Assembly (NCBI GenBank): GCA_948567375.1
Contig: OX419762.1
Coordinates: 6,826,001-6,890,000 of the forward strand
Length of the DNA stretch: 64,000 nt
Reading direction: 5' to 3'
Source: Lunularia cruciata
Lineage: Eukaryota; Streptophyta; Marchantiopsida; Lunulariales; Lunulariaceae
Shown here: in pieces, positions 24,000-36,369 of the stretch
How positions within the stretch are numbered: the first letter of the stretch is position 1
Layout: each line of letters begins with the position of its first letter
Notes under the pieces: model-generated
Told to the model about the DNA's origin: nothing
The model's database searches: none
Seen by the model: only the letters and a program-made list of their open reading frames with translations
Program-made: the position numbers and the translations under genes

Positions 24000-25600
24000 C
24001 AATCACAAAGATCTTTGGCCTGAAAGATTTTGTCCTTGTTCTACTAGGCCAATGATCATTATATAATTAGCCTATTTTTCAATTTTTTAAGTCACAAATC
24101 TTCACCTTGTTGCAAAGGACTTCCTTTGCTCTTAAACATCATGATAAGTAACTCAACTTTGCCTTTGTAATAAAAAACATATTGTTCAATATATCTTCAA
24201 ACTTCTTGCTTGAGTGTCCTTTGAGGCAAGTAAATAGGTGTGATAGTTGTTTTGCTTTACACCTTCACCTCTAGTGCAGGAATTTATGTCTTTAGATCAT
24301 GCAATTTGACCTAATGTGGCAAAATCTTGGCCAACTTTTCCTCATACTTGAGCATCTAATTTGATGCATCCTCCATGGTCATGAGCACTCTTGTACAATC
24401 CTTTGCTAGGATTTTACAAATGGCCTACATCTTTCATTTGATCTCTTGCCTTACATATACATGGATAAGTTCTTATCTCACCTTTTGTTAATCAACTTGC
24501 TCCATTAACTCCTCAGTACAATTTCAAATAGCTCTTTGTAGTTTCCATGTGTGATTTCATCTATAATGATCTTGACTTGTGCTTGCTCTAACTTGGCCCT
24601 TAGCATGTTCATTTCCTTGTCTTAGGCACAAAGTTGTTTGTTGTGTTTTTCCCTTTGTTGCTCAATTCCAAGATTGAGGACTCATAATTCTACCAACATT
24701 TGTCATAGATCTCCATCACACTTGTCTCATCTTGCTTCTTCCACCTTCTTCAACTTGTCCATCATTTTCTCCAACTCACAATAGCTCTCTTCTCTGGTGT
24801 TGAGCTACTCCTTAATCTTCCTAAGCTCTTCACACTCTTGTCTTCTCTTTGTTGGTTGATTGAGCTATTCAATGATAGTGAATGACCAACTTTACATGGT
24901 CAATGATATTCTCATCCAATTCCCAATAATAAGGAAGGATCATTTCTAATTTATGAAGCATTGATCCTACCATGTTGATCACTTCCCATGAGAGAGGTCT
25001 TTGCTTGGGTTGAGCTACCTTACATCTTCTTCATCTTGTCTTATACCCACTCATCTCCACTTCAATTCTTAGTGAAAGTAGAACATATACATCTTCTCAC
25101 TCTTCCTCTTGAGTTGAAGTTGCATCCTCCTTTAAATATAAATCTCCTTTTATCCTTTGCACATACACTTGCATGGCATCCTCCTCCTTAGCTTTAGGAT
25201 ATCTCTCACAATATTTTCAAACAAGCATTTTTCTAATCCAAGGCCTCTCTAATCCAAAGCCTTTGTTCTTCTTCACCAACTACATAGACCTCACTACCAT
25301 TTTTTGTTCTTGATGGTCCAACCTCATCATAATATTCCTTTTGGGTGTTGGTCAAGGATGGTACTCCACCACCCAACTTCTTCTTAGGGCTTGGGACTTT
25401 TTCCTAGTCATAAAGTACCTCCTTACCATTTTTTGGCAAGCGGTGTGCTTCTTCTTCATTGGCCTTATCTTCTTGTAATTGCCCTATTCTGTGCCATCTT
25501 GCTAATTACCTAAATATCACTCAATCTCCAATCCCAAAACAAGAAATAAATTTCCTTGCCATAGATATACTTATATCTATAGTGGAGTGTTTATTTGCTC
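24000..25600 (-). pseudogene. family A ORF, copy 3 (coiled-coil half)
   Basis: Unrecognised family. Minus-strand reading has a basic N-terminal side (25480-25300, 'RYFMTRKKSQALRRSWVV'), then 'SMLHKLEMILPYYWELDE' near 24960-24900. That phrase lines up with 'REALEEILL*YQKLDPTM' of copy 2. A charged coiled-coil-like stretch follows (24850-24600, 'GENDGQVEEGGRS'-type and 'MNMLRAKLEQAQVKIII'). The N-terminal core seen in copies 1 and 2 is missing. Stops are frequent. Confidence 0.5.
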
Positions 25601-25704
25601 ACTCCAAGTGATTTCAAAATCACCTACAAGAGCACTCTATGTCTTCTTGGCTAAAGAGCCATTGTGCTCATTCATGATTTCTTTTTTTAAGAACACAATC
25701 TATT

Positions 25705-26296
25705 TGTAATGTTCCAAGGACATGAGAAACCCCAAGAGAAATATAAGAAAATCACAAGGTTTCATTCCTCGGTACTTTGATGCCCCCAAGGAGCACCTTG
25801 TCTTTATTGTATAGAAGAGAGGATCCACTCAAAGGGAGCTACATCCTTGGAGCAAATACATGGATTGGTGACATGTCAATGAGCTCCAACCTTAGATTAG
25901 TTGCATGGATTGGTGATATATTATCCTTGTCCTATTTGGTTGGTCAAACAAGTTTAAGCAAAGATAATCTTTGGAGAATCTTCTTTAGGAAGCTCAAAAT
26001 AGCATGAGAAGGTACATTGGAAAGATCTTGATGGGACTAGCAAGGGGGAAGAAAGCAATACCTCATGCTTTGGAAGGGAGGGATTTCCTATTTTGTGAGA
26101 CCTAATTCATTTGTCTAGGCCTCCAAAATTGACTTTGAAGTTTTCAAGGTGTTTTTGACTTCTAGCCTATTAGTGGAAGTACTCTTTTGGTGATACCTCT
26201 ATCTGATCCACTTAAACCACAGTACATGACACCCCTAAAGATATTACCAAGCCAATTTCTGCCTCTAGATACTATCTTATAGCTAATGGTATTACA
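25705..26296 (-). repeat. LTR-B, right copy
   Basis: 592 bases with the mirror-image ends TGTAAT (25705-25710) and ATTACA (26291-26296). It is the best-preserved LTR-B in the window and defines the ends of the family. In the orientation of the family A ORF this would be the 5' LTR. Confidence 0.75.
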
Positions 26297-26765
26297 CTAC
26301 CCAAACATCCACTCACCTAATCTCTTGAGCTCTCAACCACCACTGCTTGTTGTTCATCAATGAAATTGTTGAACATCTTGTGTGCAAATTCACAAAGTTT
26401 TTGAGTCAAAAGAAGTTGTTACACAAACAAGAGTAGTGTATTTTATAGTTGGGGTCAAACCATTCCAAAATGAATTGAGGATTAACAATAACAAGATCAC
26501 AATCATGATCAAAAATATCATGATCATGAAGAATATAAAGATAATAATCACAAGAAACATGATCACAACCATAAGAGTCACAATCACAAAGGTCTTCCTC
26601 CTCTTACTGCTTGAATGCAAGGGAATCATAATTTTTTCTTGGGTCATCTACTTGTCTTCGTGCATGATTGCCTTCTAGACCAATTATAAGTATTGAAATA
26701 TTTTGTTCTAACCCTAATAGTCTCCTAAACCTTCAATAATTGAAGGTTTAATAAAACAAAATTGT
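26297..26765 (+). repeat. dispersed repeat R, copy 2, right part
   Basis: Continues R after the LTR-B element. It shares with 48415-48670 a stretch built from 'atcatgatc', 'aatcacaa' and 'catgatcacaa' motifs, then 'cacaatcacaaaggtct', 'gtcatct.cttgtc' and 'ttgccttctag'. One frame of both copies reads as His/Asp/Asn-rich protein ('KKHDHNHKSHNHKG'). The hydrophobic minus-strand ORF here is its mirror image. Confidence 0.6.
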
Positions 26766-28870
26766 TACTAGATTGCAAAGGTTGATCACCACATAGTGCA
26801 TGGAAGACACCATGTTAAAGAGCTCTTAAAATCAAGTGGATAAATTCCATAGTAACAATAATCATTATACAATTAAAATGAAAATGATGAGAATGTATAA
26901 AATTCAGATATTAGCATACCATAAAAATCAATTGAGCACTAAAAGAAACAGATTTGACAAAGAATCAAGTTCAAAGAGAACAAAAGAACTCCATACAAAC
27001 TAGTTTGTTAGCTTGTTGTTTTGAAAATGCAATTGAGTTTTTACAATCACTTGACATATATCCACTTTTAGTATCTCCAATTATAAATATGAATAGAGAT
27101 ATTTTTTTTTTTCATAATAAACTTTGATTATTCCAAAATCATATAGGTGGTTTTGGAATAACCAAAATTGCATTTATATGCATTTTTCAAGCATGATGGT
27201 TGGACTTTACAAAGTATCTCACCCTACTCCAAAGATAATGCATACTAAACAAGATTGAAACTCCTTATTATAGCCCTTTTATAACTCACATATATCTCTC
27301 CACCAAGTTACACTAACTACATACTAAAACTGAATAAAACTAAATACTTAATACAAACAACTAAAGCGATGTAAAATTTAATGGAGGTGAAAATTTTCAA
27401 ATTTAACTAGAAATGTAATATCAAATATTAGTGTTATCAAGTCTAAAGACCCATCATCTTACACTTAATAAGGGAATAAAACCATACAAGGATTGAACTT
27501 CAAGTAGGCTAGATCTCCAATAACAAGTTATGTTGGACATATAATTTGACAATATTATGATGAATCTGATCAATCACATATTTCTTAATGATTTTTATAT
27601 ATTTCTGGTAATCATAAAAAATATTACTAAATTTCATAATTCTAAATTTAAAGTTTAAATTACTTTATTATTTAAATAAATAAATATTTTCTATTTTTTT
27701 GATTTATTTAGAATCTAATCTGATTAGTACTTAAATCTGATTAGGATTGTATTATGAATATTACAATTAATCATTGAAATAAAATTTATTTTGGAATTCA
27801 TAAGAAATATATTTAGGATCTTAATAATAATAATTAATATAAATAAAATAGTAAAAAATGAAAATAAATAATATATGAATAAATGATTATTTGCAAGAAG
27901 TATTACCTTAAGCTAATAGCTATAAAAAAACTTCTCCAAATTTCTAAATGAAAAGAAGAATATGATCCATATTGGAATGAAAAATATAAAATTAATGAGC
28001 GATGAACCTACTTAATTATTATATAATTCTATACCCAGTAAGGACACTACCTTATCCTATATATATAAAAGAAGAAGAGGTGAAAATACTTAGCATACCA
28101 TCTATGCATAGGATGCATAAAATTTGCTCTTTTCTTAATATAAATGTAATTTGTTTATAATTATACACAATTTTCACCATTGATTAAAGTTTCTTCTTCT
28201 TCATCATGTGAGTAGTCCATGTGTTAGGTTTGATTTCTATCAACTCCTCATTTTTACATAATCTTTTATTCTTATCAAATATTCTCAAATCTCAAATATT
28301 ACATCTCTAATAAATGAAATAAATTTCCAAGATAAATGTTTTATATCCTTTTATATAATTTTTTTTATCTAATTTATCTAAAAACATTATTATTATAACT
28401 GATTGTGTACCTCTAGCTAGCTACTGATTAAACTATAATCTAAATATGAATCCTTGACATCATCATAATTAAAGCTGATTCATTTTATTCAGTTCAATAA
28501 TGAATAGTATTTGAAAATAAATTTAACAGAATTATGATTCAAATTTCTATTATTACAGATGATTAACACAAATAACTAAATCTTGTTAAAATTTTATCAT
28601 TGGTTATATGAAATAATTGTATTACAATCAAATATTGCATCTATTACATAAATTTAAACTTTATTTCATACCCATAAGGAATTTGACCTATCATTCTATA
28701 TTGCATTTAAAAAAAAAAATGTCTGTTAGATCAATAGATTGATGGCAACCTTATCACTAAATGCAGTACTATGAACTCTACTTGAAAATAAAGATTTCCA
28801 TTGGAATTTTGGAATTTGGGTATATGGGTTCCATGGTAAACTCTTCACTAAATGTAATGCAGTAAAACAC
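26766..28870. other. AT-rich region without recognisable genes
   Basis: AT-rich and CpG-poor. No coding match on either strand, and no repeat shared with other parts of the window was noticed. Confidence 0.65.
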
Positions 28871-28877
28871 ATTTCTC

Positions 28878-28965
28878 TTACCAATACTATGGAGAGAAGG
28901 CAACCACATAGAACAAATAAAGGATAGGAAGACCCCATTAAGCTATATAAGGGAGAGACAAAAGA
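28878..28965 (+). repeat. short repeat T, copy 3
   Basis: It shares 'gagagaaggc.acca', 'ataaaggataggaagacccc', 'attaagc' and 'aagggagagacaaaagaggt' with the T copies at 15248 and 34993. The terminal hairpin is lost. Confidence 0.7.
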
Positions 28966-31900
28966 GGTAGAATGTGGCTTTGATAATTATGATATGTGAA
29001 ATCTGCCCTACCGCACCAAAGATATCCAAGCTATGCAAGTCAAAAGGTCTACAAACTACTAGAGCATCCAAAGAAGTATCATTTAGAGTGATTACCTTCC
29101 TATAGATTGTACCAGCCAATGTTCTCTATAGAGCAATGGACACATGTAGTCTAAAGCATGCTACAAAGTATGAGAGTGAGAGTGGTATCCCTTGCATCTA
29201 ATATGATAAGTTCTCACTCAATCCTTGACAAATGTGTCGAATGGATTGTCCATTGCTCCTAAAACTCCAAGACTAGAGGAACAAAGAGGTGAACTTGCTG
29301 CATACCCCTATACTTGGAGACCTTACATGCTATTGTTGCGCCTATCTACAAAGATGAGTAATCATTCCCTCCAAAACTGCATCATGCATAGGTCTTTGGT
29401 CCAATCTGACTGATATTATTTGTCACCACAATTTGATTGATAGTACTAGGATGTCACGTATATTCTCACGTAACGTTGTCTATTAGTGGTGAGACGGGTG
29501 GCTGCCAAAGGACACATCCGCTTGAAATGCAATACAAAGTCAAGTTCTATCAAATAATCTCTGACAAGCCTCACAAGGATACAAACCCAAACTGGATAGT
29601 GGAATTTAACCCAATTTTACTCTTATATTTGATCCTTATATGGATTGATTGGTTTTCTTGTCCTTCTTGTTATTGTATGCGGTTGTCTCCTTCCTATCTA
29701 GTACTCATGATTTTTAAACCATGAGTACTAGGATCTCCTTTGTATTAGGTCTATGGGTTTCTAAGATACTTTGGACCACTAGAGAATTGTGACATGTGGG
29801 TGAATTGATTAGAAAGTTGAGTACTCTATGAAGAATTAAGAGAATGCTCATGGTAGAATGCATATGGAGAATGCTTATGGTTATTCAATGAGAAACCTAC
29901 AAGCAAAGGATTTGTAAGTTGATTCACACATGATTGAAGCACTCCTAATTAAGAAGTGTTGATTTATTCATGTGCTATGCTTAAGCATGGTCTATCTGCA
30001 GTATCCTGCCACTAGAGATCCTATACCCTCATTTCCAACAAAGTCATTTGAAGATTTGTAGAGTAAACTTGGCCAGATTGCTTCTTGGGTGTGCCTAAAG
30101 ATAAAGTTAGGAGACTTTTGTTTCAACAGTTAAGCATGGCGTGGATTGGAACATGGTACCGGAGCTATCTTGAAATGGAGAATGTAGAAAAATAGTTGTG
30201 GAGTGTGGTGTAGAACCATTGGGCAGAGTTGGAAAATTTGTAGCTTTGTATCTTGAGTTAAATCAAATTAGAAAGAGTTAGAAATAAGGTGTCAAAAGAA
30301 GTATTTGGTGGAGATTTAAGGGCAATGCCGTCTTGAGTTGAGGCAAGAGCACTATCAAAGTTATGGTAAAATGGTAGAGAGATGGTGTACTGGTAGAGAG
30401 TAGAATGGAAGATGGATGGCAGAATTGAAGAATTATGGCAGAGCGGAGAAAGTAGTACAATAGCCAAGGGTATGTCTTTTAAGAAGGATATCTCTTCTTT
30501 TCTGCCACACACAATAACATGGAAAGAGCATACTAGAAGAAAGAAAAAATTACATTTAATTTTCATTTCACAAGCGTGTATGCAACAATTGTTTAAGCAA
30601 TCATTCCTTGATGAGATATTTGCTCTCTTCTTGAACATCTCTATAACATATGGTTGAATCCTTTCAAATCAACTTTAACTTGTCACTTTTAAGTAGTGGC
30701 TCAACTCTGACTTTCTGGAGTACGTTAAAACCTCACAACTAGAATAACTTGGAGTCACTAAGTGTCACTATTGACTTTGTACTCCATGAACCAAAACTTG
30801 ATAACCATCTTAGCCGAGTAACTTGTGTTCTATAACAATTTGTTTTCTTTGATTCTACATTAATTCTACAATTCTTTCCATCATTAAGGAAATTTGAGTT
30901 TATGGTATCCGAAACACCTGAGAAAATATCAAAGATAGTAAACAAAGGAGAGAACACTTCAATGCCTTGCTTGGAGCCTTGCTTTGTGTGTGTTTTAAGA
31001 ACTAAACATGTAATAGTAGTATCAAGCTCCTTGGCCAATCAAATGGACAAACAATGTGCTTCAAGACTTCACCTTTCAATAGGAGATTTGTGAGAACCAT
31101 TCCAAGCAGAATCAAGCACATGCCTTGATTTGGGTCGAGTAATTGTATGCTTGCAGGTCACACCTCTTGCTTTCAGTCCCTTGGGTAGAGATTAAAAGCT
31201 TAGATTAATCATGTAGAGGGGATGGGGTCTTTGACTATGACACCTTTATTGGTTTGCAGATACATCCTCCATCATTCCTATTATGTGACCCACCTTTGCA
31301 AACACCACTAATAAGATGATTAGCATCAAAAAACACACTTTGTTCATACAAATAGTTAGGTCTGATTTGGTGGAGCAGTTGGAGGCAAAGGAGGACCTCC
31401 TTAGGTTGCAAATACACCCTTTCTACATTTCCAATATATCTTTTCTATTGTGCTTTCTCCATATCTATTTATTTTATTTCCTTGTTTATTACTTTGGTGT
31501 TTATAGGTCACACTCTCCACTAGTTGGTAAGTTTGTTCCATGATTTAGTTGTGTTACTTTCCACCCTCTTGTTTTGGATGCTTCTACTATCAACTACTAT
31601 ATGATGCCTCCACTCCGCTCTTGGGTATGTGTATTTATGTGGACTACCTTAGTCAAGGCTCTTCATTTAGCACCCCATATGCTATGCACAAGTAAGGAGT
31701 AGATCTCGATGTCAACTCTTTTAGCATACTCCTATAGTGGCCCAAGTTCTCATTGGTTTTACCTCTAGTCCCTTGCCATGCTCCAACCCTACCATGAGGA
31801 GGAACCTACAACACTTGATTCTCCCTTGGAGTATCTTACACCAAAGCACTCTCCTCTTACTACAATCCCTCTCCCTACCTCTATAGGTCCACAATCACTC

Positions 31901-33955
31901 CAAGGTCAGATCCTTCTCCCTAGCTCTACAAACCTTCCACCACTATAATGTCAGATCCTTTCTCCTAGTACTTTGCACCTCCTCCACTATAGAGCCAAAT
32001 CCCTCCTCAAGGCCCTTAGCATGCCCTTACATACCACCCCACCAACAATCTACATAGTCATGCTTAAATTGCTCATGAGTAGGCATTGGTCTGGCACAAA
32101 GGGTGTGCTAGTTGCTTAAGAAAGAGGGGAAAAGCTACCACTCCATTTCTTCCATTGGACCTCCTTTGTACCACCAATCTTCTCTCTTCAAGCTCTACTA
32201 GAATCTTACTCTTGGTTGTGTATAGTTTTGGGAAATGTCAAATTGTTTTGTTTTATTGTCTTTTTACTTCTTTTGTATGGAAAAGATGCCCAATGTACAC
32301 TCTGAAGTGAGAAAGTGTGCAAATTCATGTATCTAGGTCCTTCAAGAGGGAGTACTTGTTTTGGTTTCCGTTGGAAGATAGTTTGTTTTGGTTTCCTTCA
32401 TGAAGGAAACCCCGCAACCTTTAGAAAAGGAACCCTACGTCCCTCAAGAAGGAAACTTTGCATCCTTTTGGAAGGAATTGTGCCATGCATGTGGAAGGTT
32501 GTGTGTATCTTTGGGAAATGATGGACATATATTTGGAAGGATAATTGAATCCATACTAAATTTTTGAATGTACATTTGGTGTTGCTTAAACTTTATGACC
32601 CTAAGGGTGACATATGAGGATAGCAACCAATGACTAAATACAATTGCGAGGTGTGAAATTGAGAGAATGAGGAAGAGCACTTCAACCAAAGGGTTCATAT
32701 ATGTTCAATTTCCTTTGTGTTAAGTACAACCTAACCTTCTAGTTATCAATCAGCAGTTAAGAGAGTGCATTGAAAATTTCCTTGAGTGTCAATTTGATTC
32801 AATCATCATCTACAGTTGACAAAATGGTGAGAGGAGTGCATTAGAGGAATCAGACATATTCTACATTGTGCATAGAGCTCAGCAAAGTTCATGATGTCAT
32901 TCAAGATAAGGTAGCACAACTCCTCCAAGCTACACATACAGAGGTATAGATTGAGTGGTGGTTGGACCTACTCTAACGACCTCCCAGCTGGGTGAGAACA
33001 AGTATCATCACTTTCATAGATGGTCAACATACTTTGTTTGCATACTCGCTATAAGCACATACACTTGCACAAGTGTATATTTAGGTAGAGAGCAACTACC
33101 ATCACTCTCCGAGCCAAATAGAACCATTATGCACCTCGGCTCCCCTTTGATATCCTTGTTTCTTTTATTATCTAGATCTATCAGCACCTTCATAAACACT
33201 TTGATGGATTCCTTAAGGAGGTAGCATGAAGTTTCTTGTAGAGGAGAGGAGCTATAGTTGTCTCCACTACCATGTTCACCTCATACTTTAGACAAAGAGT
33301 TTTGACAACTTTATAGTGATTTATAATCATAGATAGGCCGTGGCAGCAGGTGTGCCCATTCAGGCTAGTAGGGCATCTCAATTGGAAAAATTATGGCAGT
33401 TAGGTTGGTCATGTTAAAAGAACTAGGGTGTCCAGAAATTCAAACAACCGCAATTCTTGACAAGTCCATACAAAAGCATTATGGTGATACATGATGTTTC
33501 ATTATTTTACGGGACAAATCACATAAGCATTACAGACAAAACGGGATTTAAGAATCATGCATGCAAAGTTAAATAAGAATGAACTGTTACACATGGTTTT
33601 GTAATTAATAGACATGTGGAAGTAAAGGGGTCTTGGTTTTACCCCTAATTAAAGTTTATCACCTCCCATGCACACCCAGAACCCAATAACAAATTTGTGT
33701 GCCGACTTTTTGCACCATCAAAAAAGTAAAAGAATATTATGGGATGCGGCACTCACCTCAGTAATTCATAACCTATAACTGTATACCCTATGTCACCTTT
33801 CGTACCAAATAACCAAGACCCAATACGTTTACTTAGGGCTACTTGTGGAACCCGGATGCTCCCTATCTGAGATGCCCTAGTCCATTCCTCCCCTATCACC
33901 ACTTACCATATACATACTATAAGAGGACTTCTTATCACATAGTTCAACATTAAAT
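28966..33955. other. unassigned, transposon-like composition
   Basis: CpG-poor sequence of moderate AT content with many short ORFs on both strands but none that I can assign. The stretch 31600-32060 is C/T-rich and reads Pro/Ser/Thr-rich. A perfect 22-base palindrome lies at 32390-32411. It is probably decayed repeats, without a nameable domain. Confidence 0.5.
32390..32411. repeat. perfect 22-base palindrome
   Basis: The 11 bases GGTTTCCTTCA are followed at once by their exact reverse complement. Nearby 'gaaggaaac' and 'ggtttccg' copies occur at 32361-32480, so it may come from a local array of short inverted units. Confidence 0.8.
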
Positions 33956-34992
33956 TACATTGTTACTTTGGTGTAGTTTGCTATGCAGCCTTTCCTCTGG
34001 CTTGGCTTGGGTATCATGGCTATGCTTTGGTTTCTGGGCCCTTTGTTTCATTGCCCCAGTGCTCTCTATCCCCTTGCACTCCTTGATAGGTCATAATCTT
34101 GTTGTATTTTCCTTTGAGGTACTCCAGAGATTAATTAAAACAGGCACAGTGACTAACGATCGGAGCGCAGAAGTTAAGAAAAGGGATAAGAGGAGAGACT
34201 TTTCTAATTCTTTCAGAGGATAATGGAGGCTGTCCTGTCCTTACATGACTAATGAAGAGCCGTCATCTTGCAGGAAGTAGCAACAGGCGATCATATCTGC
34301 AGGCAATGTTGTTTAGTACAGAGCTATATTTGCTGCAGATATGATGGCAGCCTTCAATATCTCCTGTCTGTATTCCAGAACGCATTTAGTGATAAAGTAA
34401 GACCGACCTCTTTAGGATCAAGATTCACCTTATTTTATACATTAAACAGGATCCCCTCCGGTTTCATATGTACTACTTGCACTACACAATCATCAAGAAA
34501 ATCGGCATCATCAAGATAAATCGATTTCTATCGAACCAAGCAGATAACTTCGAGTACTCAGGGATAGACTTGACAGTACTTCAACTTTGGCACGTAGACT
34601 ACACGGCACCCCCAAATTGGCATAAAGATTTAACTACATCCCTTGATACCACGTTTTGACCCCTCGTAATATTTGGCAATGGCGGCTCCACGTTAACGAG
34701 TAATGCACTTGTCAAGATATTGGACTACTTAACACAGTGCAACTGCCAGACGCAGCAGTCAGAGTAAACAGGTATTTCCGACAAACTTTTTCTTCCTGCT
34801 ACACCACTTGGCTGGGTTTCTCTACCTCGAAAGTATAATTTGTTCTGGATGAACTTGAGTCATTTCTTTTAGCTGAATTCGAATCAGGCCCGAACTCCTC
34901 ACGAGACCCAAAAGTGCCAATTCACCTTGATGCATTCCAGTCATTTCTTTCTGACGAACTTCCCGTCCAGCCGGGAAAATATAATTTTATGC

Positions 34993-35103
34993 CGAATTCG
35001 AGAGAAAAAGGCGACCGCGCAGGAAAACGAAGGATGGGAAGACCCCATCAAGCCGAACAAGGGAGAGACAAAAAAGGTAACATGGGGCTAAGCCCCATGT
35101 TAC
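34993..35103 (+). repeat. short repeat T, copy 4, with hairpin
   Basis: The best-preserved T copy. It starts 'gagagaaaaaggcgacc', has the core 'cgaaggatgggaagacccc' and 'gggagagacaaaaaaggtaa', and ends in a hairpin (35077-35103). Unlike the other copies it lies in a CpG-normal island and keeps its CpGs. The ORF that crosses it (34914-35114) is probably not a gene. Confidence 0.75.
35077..35103 (+). terminator. 13-bp perfect hairpin ending repeat T
   Basis: The arm GTAACATGGGGCT (35077-35089), one A, then its exact reverse complement (35091-35103). As RNA it would form a GC-rich stem with a minimal loop. Its role is unknown. Classing it as a terminator is only structural, and it could instead be the end structure of a small mobile element. 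Confidence 0.5.
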
Positions 35104-35541
35104 TAGAATCCTAAGTTTCGCCACATTCTAAGTTCTCCAAGTTGAATTCCAATCCGTATTGAAAGTTTAATCCTTATGCAACGGGCTTGAATTCCAGACC
35201 GGGCCAAATTCTCCACTTGACGCGGAACTGTAATTTATTCTGTTCCAGTCCGGCAGCCACAAGCCAACACGGATTTGGACTCGCGTGCCACGTAAAGCTA
35301 AAAGGGACGTGTTAGCTTACGTGTTGGGTTGCCGTTAAGTCGATGTGCCAAAGTTGAGTACAATACTGTTAACTCCATCTCTGTCTAGTACTCGGTTGAT
35401 CACTACCTTTAGACTAAACTTAGAATTAAGACAAAATTGAGAAGTCGGAAGCAATAATTTTCTTGGGACGTAGTCGGGATAAAGCTGACTTTTAAATCGA
35501 GAACTGTTCCAGGACGCTTCCTACGCCTTTTCGTCTCATTA

Positions 35542-35772
35542 TTGACATGTACACAGACAGTTTATTACTCGATTCAAACTGAATCGAGAGAAATATTGAC
35601 GCCCACCTTAACTCAGAAACTGAAGGATTTGTTATTTTGGAAGGGATCGTTTTGCAAAGCTGTTTCAATTGAAGAGACGTCCGAAAATGGTAGAATTCGT
35701 TCCGCCATCGATCACAGGATTACTCTTAAGGGAGATCAGAAAGTAAGAACAAGACATTTAGAAGAGCTCTAA
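35542..35772 (+). CDS. unknown 76-codon ORF
   Basis: Open frame from an ATG with moderate codon diversity ('LTQKLKDLLFWKGSFCKAV', 'RITLKGDQKVRTRHLEEL'). It lies in the CpG-normal island, where host genes are most likely. No domain recognised. It could equally be a chance ORF or one exon. Confidence 0.15.
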   Translation: MTCTQTVYYSIQTESREILTPTLTQKLKDLLFWKGSFCKAVSIEETSENGRIRSAIDHRITLKGDQKVRTRHLEEL

Positions 35773-35906
35773 GGGATTGTATGATTTTCATGTAAGTTGT
35801 TTCCAACTACATTTTTTCTTCCCCTAATTGGTAAGATGTTTAGTTAGTGTCTACTTAAATAAAGATAATTATCTTTATTAAAATAAACTACAATGACCTC
35901 TTAAAG

Positions 35907-36142
35907 GTGATTGTCGTCTGCTACTAGAGTAGGTATCTAGGGACGGGGATAACGGAGGGGACCTTGGATGGAATTATATCTAGAGATGTAAACAACGGAT
36001 GATATGACTTAAGGGGACGGAGACAACGGGTAGGAAGAGACGATGGATGGATTGTTTTTGGAGACGGGAATAAAAGGTGGGGAGAAGATGATATATATTT
36101 AAGAAGTCTTTTTGTCATGTGCATTATGCATAGGGCTAATAC
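35907..36142 (-). repeat. repeat M, copy 2
   Basis: Reverse complement of the element at 15066-15213, about 90 bases longer. Its middle is built of 'gacgg.ga'-type purine units ('ggggacggagacaacggg', 'acgggaataa'). The next 230 bases (36143-36370) repeat the same purine units and end with another 'gccc.atgcatgatgcac', so part of the element may be present twice. Confidence 0.6.
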
Positions 36143-36369
36143 TAGTTATAGAATACTATAGAATCCCAGATATGCCCCGGGATACATAACAAGACTGTCG
36201 CCTACAATAGTAGAACCCCGATTTGCCCCAGGATACAACGAAGACATGACCGAGAACGAAGACAATAGACGGCAGACGGGGATGGGGACGATGGACATGG
36301 ATGGAAACGAGAACAGGGAAGGGGGACGGCGGGTTATTTATGCCCCATGCATGATGCACGGTGGGCTGC

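Larger units (their letters stand above)
23305..26296 (-). mobile_element. LTR-B element with family A ORF, nested in R
   Basis: Two direct copies of LTR-B (23305-23865 and 25705-26296) bound a 1.84-kb internal region that holds a minus-strand family A ORF. LTR ends are TGTAAT at the left and ATTACA at the right, as expected for LTR termini. No protease, RT or integrase is present, so the element is non-autonomous. No exact target duplication was found: the flanks read ATGGC and CTACC. The primer-binding site and polypurine tract are not recognisable. The two LTRs are clearly diverged, so the insertion is old; two independent solo LTRs remain possible. Confidence 0.6.

Noticed and set aside
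23314-26007. ORFs at 23314-23508, 23366-23578 and 25777-26007 as related small genes
   Set aside because: Their similarity to each other and to 9825-10166 is explained by LTR-B copies; the frames are on different strands of the same repeat.
26390-26647. Minus-strand ORF rich in Ile, Val, Met and Phe as a transmembrane protein
   Set aside because: It is the complement of the CATGATCA-type His/Asp-rich tract of repeat R, which also occurs at 48.5 kb.
30258-30638. 126-codon minus-strand ORF
   Set aside because: No recognisable domain, and the codon composition matches the surrounding non-coding DNA.
35077-35106. Hairpin followed by CTAG as the 3' end of a Helitron
   Set aside because: Helitrons have the hairpin several bases before a CTRR end. 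Here the CTAG overlaps the stem and no TC start or helicase was found.
34914-35114. 66-codon ORF ending 'NMGLSPMLLES' as a gene
   Set aside because: Most of it is repeat T sequence. Equivalent frames in the other T copies contain stops, so no protein is conserved.
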